Positions 13,491 through 17,464 of a DNA stretch of 17,464 nucleotides are shown here, in pieces (position 1 is the first letter of the stretch; each line of letters starts with the position of its first letter). Below the pieces are notes generated by a model. That model was given only the letters and a program-made list of their open reading frames with translations, was not told the DNA's origin and made no database searches. Made by a program: the position numbers and the translations under genes. The stretch is from Thermococcus sp. (lineage in GTDB: Archaea > Methanobacteriota_B > Thermococci > Thermococcales > Thermococcaceae): assembly GCA_027065835.1 (NCBI GenBank), contig JAMONK010000030.1:1-17464 (forward strand), written 5' to 3'.

Positions 13491-15263
13491 ATGGCTGAAG
13501 TTGTGGGTGAAATTCCAAGTGGCGAAAAAGAGTTCGCGGAGTCTGCTAAGAAGATACGGGACATCGTTGAGTTTCCTAAGATATCCGAGGACGAGTTTTA
13601 TGAGGGCCTCAAACGGGCGAGCAGGGGTTACGGGGGGAAGCTCCCCCACAGGACGTACTCCCTCTGTCCCGAAACCCGTAGGGTTGTTCCCGCTCTCGTG
13701 TGGGAGAACGGAGGTAAGGTGTGGATAACCAAGAAGTGTCCCGAGGGCATGATAACTGATCTCTATTACGAGGATGTTGAGCTTTACTACCGGTTTAAGC
13801 GGTGGCTCTGGGGAGAGAAGGAGATCTACAGCGCCAACGTTGAGAACTCTGGGGTCAACTGCCCCCTTGACTGTGGAATGTGTCCAAGGCACCGCTCTCA
13901 CACGAGCCTCCTTAACATAGTCCTGACCAACCGCTGCAACCTGAGCTGCTGGTACTGCTTCTTCTACGCCAAGGAGGGCCAGCCGATCTACGAGCCGACC
14001 CTTGAGCAGATACGTATCATGCTGCGGAACGCGAAGAAGGAGCATCCCATCGGGGCAAACGCGGTTCAGCTCACGGGTGGAGAACCCACCCTACGTGACG
14101 ACCTCATCGAGATAATCAAGATAGCGAAGGAAGAAGGCTACGACCACATCCAGCTGAACACCGACGGAATAAAACTGGCCTTCGAGCCGGAGCTCGTGAA
14201 GAGGATCCGTGAGGCCGGCACCAACACGCTCTATATGAGCTACGATGGTATGACCCCCCAGACCAACTGGAAGAACCACTGGGAGGTTCCGCTCATCCTC
14301 GAGAACGTCAGGAAGGCCGGCGGGCCGGGAATAGTCCTCGTCCCGACAACCATAAGAAACGTTAACGACCACGAACTCGGCGCGATTATCAACTTCGGCC
14401 TCAACCACCTCGACATAATCAGGGGGGTCAACTTCCAGCCCCTCTCCCAGGTCGGCAGGGTCCCAACTAAAGAACGCCAGAGGTTCAGGATAACCATCCC
14501 CGGGGCTATAAAGCGCATCGAGGAGCAGACCAACGGGGTTATCGCCCGGGACGACTGGTACCCGATACCGATAGCCGGCCACATCGCGAGGTTCTTCGAG
14601 GCGTTCACCGGTTCCCGTTACTACATGACGAGTCACTTCGCCTGCGGCGCCGCCACGTACATTTTCCTCGACAGGGAGGAGAAGAGGGTGACCCCCATCC
14701 CACGTTTCATAGACGTTGAGGGCTTTGTTGAGTTCCTCGACGAGAAGGCGGAAGAGATCGAGCAGTGGGGCAGCATGGGTAAGCTCAAGAAACTCAAACT
14801 CGGCGCGGAGATATTCATGAAATTCAAGAGCTTCTACGATGAGAAGTACGCACCTAAAGGCCTCAGCGTCCTTGACCTCATAAAGAACGCTTTCATGCAC
14901 GGAAACTACGATGCCCTCGGTAAGTTCCACGAGAACTCCCTCTTCCTGGGTATGATGCACTTCATGGACGAGTACAACTACGACGTCGAGCGCGTCGAGC
15001 GCTGCGTCATCCACTACGCGATGCCGGACGGACGGATAGTACCGTTCTGTACGTTCAACGTGATTCCAGAGCTCTACAGGGACAAGGTACAGGCGCAGTT
15101 CAGCTACACCTGGGACGAGTGGAAGGCCCTCCATCCGGACTGGGACTACAAGGGGGACAAGTACTTCAGGAGCAGGGAATTCGTCGAGAAGATGAAGAAG
15201 AGCGAGCTCTACCGGAAGACCTACATTGATATAGAGGATTACTTCGGCCTCAACAGGGAGTGA
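13491..15263 (+). CDS. tes: Tetraether lipid synthase-type radical SAM protein (Tes)
   Basis: 590 residues. Tes joins the phytanyl tails of archaeol diphytanyl lipids by carbon-carbon bonds to make tetraether (GDGT) and macrocyclic lipids of the membrane. The SAM cluster motif is Cys149-X3-Cys153-X2-Cys156 (TNRCNLSCWYCFF). Just before it lies the auxiliary-cluster block GVNCPLDCGMCPRHRSHT (Cys124, Cys128, Cys131), typical of this family. TGGEPTLRDDL (195-205) is the SAM-binding GGE motif; C-terminal Cys385, Cys505 and Cys520 could bind further clusters. Oddity: in the N-terminal domain, the CPxC...CPEH metal site I recall for relatives reads CPET (Cys59)...CPEG (Cys83), lacking one Cys and the His. 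The ATG at 13491 has GGTGAG five bases before it. The 102-residue gene follows after 10 bases. The family call rests on strong remembered similarity to MJ0619-type proteins; lipid product unverified. Confidence 0.85.
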   Translation: MAEVVGEIPSGEKEFAESAKKIRDIVEFPKISEDEFYEGLKRASRGYGGKLPHRTYSLCPETRRVVPALVWENGGKVWITKKCPEGMITDLYYEDVELYYRFKRWLWGEKEIYSANVENSGVNCPLDCGMCPRHRSHTSLLNIVLTNRCNLSCWYCFFYAKEGQPIYEPTLEQIRIMLRNAKKEHPIGANAVQLTGGEPTLRDDLIEIIKIAKEEGYDHIQLNTDGIKLAFEPELVKRIREAGTNTLYMSYDGMTPQTNWKNHWEVPLILENVRKAGGPGIVLVPTTIRNVNDHELGAIINFGLNHLDIIRGVNFQPLSQVGRVPTKERQRFRITIPGAIKRIEEQTNGVIARDDWYPIPIAGHIARFFEAFTGSRYYMTSHFACGAATYIFLDREEKRVTPIPRFIDVEGFVEFLDEKAEEIEQWGSMGKLKKLKLGAEIFMKFKSFYDEKYAPKGLSVLDLIKNAFMHGNYDALGKFHENSLFLGMMHFMDEYNYDVERVERCVIHYAMPDGRIVPFCTFNVIPELYRDKVQAQFSYTWDEWKALHPDWDYKGDKYFRSREFVEKMKKSELYRKTYIDIEDYFGLNRE

Positions 15264-15273
15264 GGTGGTGGAA

Positions 15274-15582
15274 ATGACCGAGACCGTCCTTAAGAAAGCC
15301 CTCCTCAGGATTGACCTCAAGTTCGGGAACATCAACCCTCAAACCGCCCAGATAAAACAGTACGAGCTTGAGAAGGACATGAGGGTCTGGAGGATCTTCC
15401 TCAACGGCTACGCCAAGAACGGGTTTGTGGTGTTCGACGAGGAAGTGCTATCAAAGGACGAGGTCCTGGATACCCTCAAAGATCTCGCCCCGGAGATAAA
15501 GTCAATGAGAAGGCTCACCGTGGCCGATCTCGTTGAGGAAAGCATGAGCTGGAACGGAATCCTTGGAAAAATGAAATCTTAA
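15274..15582 (+). CDS. Small companion protein downstream of tes, unknown function
   Basis: 102 residues, soluble, mixed alpha/beta by eye: a strand-rich first half (KALLRIDLKFG, DMRVWRIFLNGYAKNGFVVFDEE) and a helical second half (SKDEVLDTLKDLAPEI, TVADLVEESMSWNGILGKM). It has no cysteine or membrane segment. The ATG at 15274 begins 10 bases after the tes stop, and GGTGGT lies 4 bases before it, so it is almost certainly co-transcribed with tes. An upstream in-frame GTG (15265) would start inside the ribosome binding site and is rejected. It could be an accessory, chaperone or regulatory subunit of Tes; this is inference. Its stop is only 6 bases from the stop of the convergent DUF2139-like gene. 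Confidence 0.8.
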   Translation: MTETVLKKALLRIDLKFGNINPQTAQIKQYELEKDMRVWRIFLNGYAKNGFVVFDEEVLSKDEVLDTLKDLAPEIKSMRRLTVADLVEESMSWNGILGKMKS

Positions 15583-15588
15583 AACGGT

Positions 15589-17055
15589 TCAGCGAAGCTC
15601 TATTCTCACTTTTCCGTTTCCATCTTCCCGTTCAAGCTCAAAGCTTACGATCCCGCTGAACGAGCTGAGGTCAAGGACGTTCTTGCCCGCCCTGAGGTCG
15701 AATTCTTCCCGTATCGGGGGCATGGGGGGAAGCGAGAGGTCGTATTCGTAGACCGTGAGTCTGTTGTCCCTGTCGAGGTAGAAAATCGCCCTGGGTTCCA
15801 GGTATCCATCGAGGGGTACCCCGCCAAAAGTCCCCGTGCCGGGCTTTTTGCCCGCATTCTGGAGCGCAAGGGGGAAGGAGAAGGTCACTGCCGGTGGCCG
15901 TTCCTCCAGTGCTTTTTCGCTGAGGACGACCACGTCCCTGTTGCCTGTGTCAAAAGGTGTCGCCTCGGTTGATCCGGTGTTTGGGGTACTGTTTGTAGCC
16001 ACGAGCAGTTTTCCGTCCATCTTCTCAACGCTTGTAACCCTTGCTCCGAACGCCCCCACTATCCTGACCATCGGCGGGGCGATGTACACCAGAACGCTGG
16101 GCCCAACGATCGTGTTGGTGGTGATCCAGCCTATGCCCGCATCCTTCGAGTCCGGCCTGTAGGCGGCGTCGTGGTGGGCGTTGAAGGCCGTTAGTATGCC
16201 ACCACCGACGTTCACCGCGTTTACCCTGAACGGTGCGTAGAAAGTGTGGAAGTCAAATAGGCGGTAGAACGTGAACTCCTCTCCCATAAACGGGTTGCCT
16301 GCCAGGATTCCCCCACGGACGAAGGCAAAAGCGCGGTTGTAAGCCGAGGCCATTGCTCCCAGTCCGGGTCTTGTGTACGGCCTTCCGTCGGCACTCCCGC
16401 CGGGTCTGAAGAACTCCCATTTTCCGGTTATCAGGTCGAGCGCCCCGATCTTCCGCACCCCCTCACCGAAGTTCTTACCGATTCCGAAGAAGGCGGTGTC
16501 GTGGACGAGGGTTCCCTTCGGTGAGGGTTCGTGGAGGAGCGGCTCGGCCTTTCCACTTCTCCTATCGAGGGAGTAGACCCCAAGGTTTGCGTGTCCGTCC
16601 TCCCTCGCGAGCAGGAGTCTGTCCCCGGCGGGATCGTAGAGTATTTCGCTGATCTCCCCGGCCCAGTCCGTTTCGTGGTGGATGGAATCCTTCCAGAGGA
16701 GCTTTACAGACCCTTCTTCGGTGTCGTAGGCGTGCACGTGCGAGTACTTGTTGTGAAAGAGTATTCTCCTGTCCTCCCTGTAAACGGCCGGAGCATGAAC
16801 CCAGCCGCCGAAGTAGATGAACTCATCAACGGTCTCAACCGCGTTGTACGTATCACCGCCGCTGGTTGGGCCGTTGCCAACTAATGTGAAGTCGTAGGTC
16901 TTCTCCTCGCCGCTCTTCGCGTCCACGAAATGGGCCTCCGCCTCGAAAGCGAGGGTGAAGTAAAGCGTTCCGTTGTGGTACCTCAGCCCGAATATCCCGC
17001 CGCTGCCCCACTCGGGGCCGTACCCCTGCCGGAAGCGGTAGTTTCTCAGAAGCAT
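15589..17055 (-). CDS. DUF2139-like archaeal protein, probable beta-rich fold
   Basis: 488 residues, no signal peptide or membrane segment. Repeated beta-strand/turn units such as GLRYHNGTLYFTLAF, IYFGGWVHAPAVY, ILYDPAGDRLLLAREDG, KMDGKLLVATNS and IFYLDRDNRLTVYEYD look like blades of a propeller, ending in a separate beta sheet (about 445-488). I believe this is the archaeal DUF2139 family, of unknown function. His- and Asp-rich loops (NKYSHVHAYD, HHETDWAGE, NAHHDAAY) could form a metal or active site, as in sugar- or lactone-processing propellers; that is speculation. The ATG at 17053-17055 has GGTGAT three bases before it. A glycolytic-motif-like site lies at its promoter, suggesting sugar control. 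It is divergent from the LrgA-like gene. Confidence 0.7.
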   Translation of the reverse strand: MLLRNYRFRQGYGPEWGSGGIFGLRYHNGTLYFTLAFEAEAHFVDAKSGEEKTYDFTLVGNGPTSGGDTYNAVETVDEFIYFGGWVHAPAVYREDRRILFHNKYSHVHAYDTEEGSVKLLWKDSIHHETDWAGEISEILYDPAGDRLLLAREDGHANLGVYSLDRRSGKAEPLLHEPSPKGTLVHDTAFFGIGKNFGEGVRKIGALDLITGKWEFFRPGGSADGRPYTRPGLGAMASAYNRAFAFVRGGILAGNPFMGEEFTFYRLFDFHTFYAPFRVNAVNVGGGILTAFNAHHDAAYRPDSKDAGIGWITTNTIVGPSVLVYIAPPMVRIVGAFGARVTSVEKMDGKLLVATNSTPNTGSTEATPFDTGNRDVVVLSEKALEERPPAVTFSFPLALQNAGKKPGTGTFGGVPLDGYLEPRAIFYLDRDNRLTVYEYDLSLPPMPPIREEFDLRAGKNVLDLSSFSGIVSFELEREDGNGKVRIELR

Positions 17056-17057
17056 GA

Positions 17058-17074
17058 TATCACCAGTGGTGTTA
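17058..17074 (-). promoter_or_regulatory. TGM-like site at the DUF2139-like promoter
   Basis: The plus strand reads TATCACCAGTGGTGTTA, 11 of 12 matches to TATCAC-N5-GTGATA and identical in both half-sites to the GAPOR site. It lies between the TATA box and the start codon, the repressor position. Part of one half-site doubles as the GGTGAT ribosome binding site, which lowers its weight as independent evidence. Confidence 0.55.
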
Positions 17075-17083
17075 CACTTTCGG

Positions 17084-17095
17084 ACTTTATTTACC
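17084..17095 (-). promoter_or_regulatory. TATA box for the DUF2139-like gene
   Basis: Minus-strand GGTAAATAAAGT is centred about 34 bases before the ATG and predicts transcription from about 17064, within the TGM-like site. Confidence 0.6.
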
Positions 17096-17110
17096 TTGTG
17101 CCACCCGGGA

Positions 17111-17121
17111 GGCTTTTATAT
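17111..17121 (+). promoter_or_regulatory. TATA box for the LrgA-like gene (leaderless)
   Basis: GGCTTTTATAT is centred about 26 bases before the ATG at 17143, so the transcript should begin at or next to the start codon. No ribosome binding site is present. Confidence 0.65.
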
Positions 17122-17142
17122 GAAGAACACCGAGATACTTCC

Positions 17143-17464
17143 ATGGGGCTCTACAGGGGTCTGGCGATAATATTCACGTTCTACGCTCTCGGTGAGTTCA
17201 CGAGCTTTGTACTGAACCTTTCCATTCCGGGTAGCGTCGTCGGTATGCTCTATCTTCTTGCGGCACTTCTAGGTGGCGCTGTGAGGCTTGAATGGGTCGA
17301 GAACGAGGCCGAACTCTTTGTGAGGAACATGAGTGTTATGTTCGTTCCACCGGGTGTTGGGATAGTGACCTATCTCGGTCTGTTGAAGGCCCAGGCCGTT
17401 CCCGTGTTCGGGGCACTTGTGCTGAGCTTTATCGTGACTCTCTTTGTGACCGCAAAGACCGTTG
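17143..17464 (+). CDS. LrgA/CidA-family membrane protein, cut by the right edge
   Basis: The first 107 residues are visible; the family usually has about 115-140, so only the end is missing. The translation starts MGLYRGLAIIFTFYALGEF and has hydrophobic helices at about 5-28, 32-46, 67-82 and 88-105. Family hallmarks are SIPGSVVGMLYLLAAL in the second helix and MFVPPGVGIVTYLG in the third. In bacteria the LrgA/LrgB and CidA/CidB pairs act in murein-hydrolase control or in pyruvate uptake. Archaea lack murein, so metabolite transport is more plausible here. A LrgB-like gene would be expected next, beyond the window. It is divergent from the DUF2139-like gene with 87 bases between start codons, and probably leaderless. 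Confidence 0.85.
   Translation, partial: MGLYRGLAIIFTFYALGEFTSFVLNLSIPGSVVGMLYLLAALLGGAVRLEWVENEAELFVRNMSVMFVPPGVGIVTYLGLLKAQAVPVFGALVLSFIVTLFVTAKTV

Noticed and set aside
14091..15335. Long minus-strand open frame of 414 codons opposite tes
   Set aside because: It is the antisense shadow of tes. The plus-strand frame has intact radical SAM motifs, a promoter and a ribosome binding site; the antisense translation is low-complexity Val/Leu/Glu-rich text with no start signal.
1..17464. CRISPR arrays, insertion sequences, integrase or defence genes
   Set aside because: No repeated spacer-like units, transposase, integrase or nuclease gene was seen; nearly all coding frames belong to core functions.

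Overview
The window is from a hyperthermophilic archaeon of the Thermococcales. The fairly high GC content points to Thermococcus rather than Pyrococcus. Supporting signs are a tungsten-type glyceraldehyde-3-phosphate:ferredoxin oxidoreductase, the bifunctional archaeal fructose-1,6-bisphosphate aldolase/phosphatase, an ATP-dependent archaeal DNA ligase, pantoate kinase, a tetraether lipid synthase-type radical SAM protein, archaeal TATA boxes about 25 bases before predicted transcription starts, and repeated use of a GGTGAT-like ribosome binding site about 4 bases before the start codon. No transposon, CRISPR array, rRNA or prophage is visible; the region looks like chromosomal core.

Layout. 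1-2880: central carbon metabolism. The glycolytic GAPOR gene (cut by the left edge) and the gluconeogenic FBP aldolase/phosphatase gene lie head-to-tail on the minus strand. Each has its own promoter and its own near-consensus Thermococcales glycolytic motif (TATCAC-N5-GTGATA). The motif lies downstream of TATA for GAPOR and upstream of TATA for FBPase, the arrangement expected for opposite control by one TrmB-like regulator. 2880-3350: a non-coding stretch with a possible decayed reading frame, then tRNA-Gly(CCC). 3350-5100: an Lrp/AsnC regulator with a palindrome at its promoter, and an iron-sulfur RNA m5U methyltransferase. 5100-7650: a small winged-helix protein followed by a MinD/ParA-like ATPase with a basic amphipathic tail; pyrE, which overlaps the MinD-like gene tail-to-tail by 45 bases; and a PrsW-like membrane protease gene divergent from pyrE. 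7690-12060: ATP-dependent DNA ligase, pantoate kinase and an NhaC-type Na+/H+ antiporter, all on the minus strand. 12060-13300: a roughly 300-base intergenic stretch with inverted repeats, then a family-4 uracil-DNA glycosylase coupled to a small helical protein. 13300-15590: the tetraether synthase (tes) gene and a 102-residue companion in one operon. 15589-17464: a DUF2139-like predicted beta-rich protein, divergent from the start of a LrgA/CidA-family membrane protein cut by the right edge.

Most notable points: a third glycolytic-motif-like site at the promoter of the uncharacterised DUF2139-like gene, which would place it in the sugar regulon; an unknown small protein translationally close to tes; loss of two expected metal ligands in the N-terminal metal site of the Tes protein; and a MinD-like ATPase lacking the signature lysine, next to a tiny winged-helix protein. 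All functional statements rest on reading the sequence and remembered family features, with no database search.
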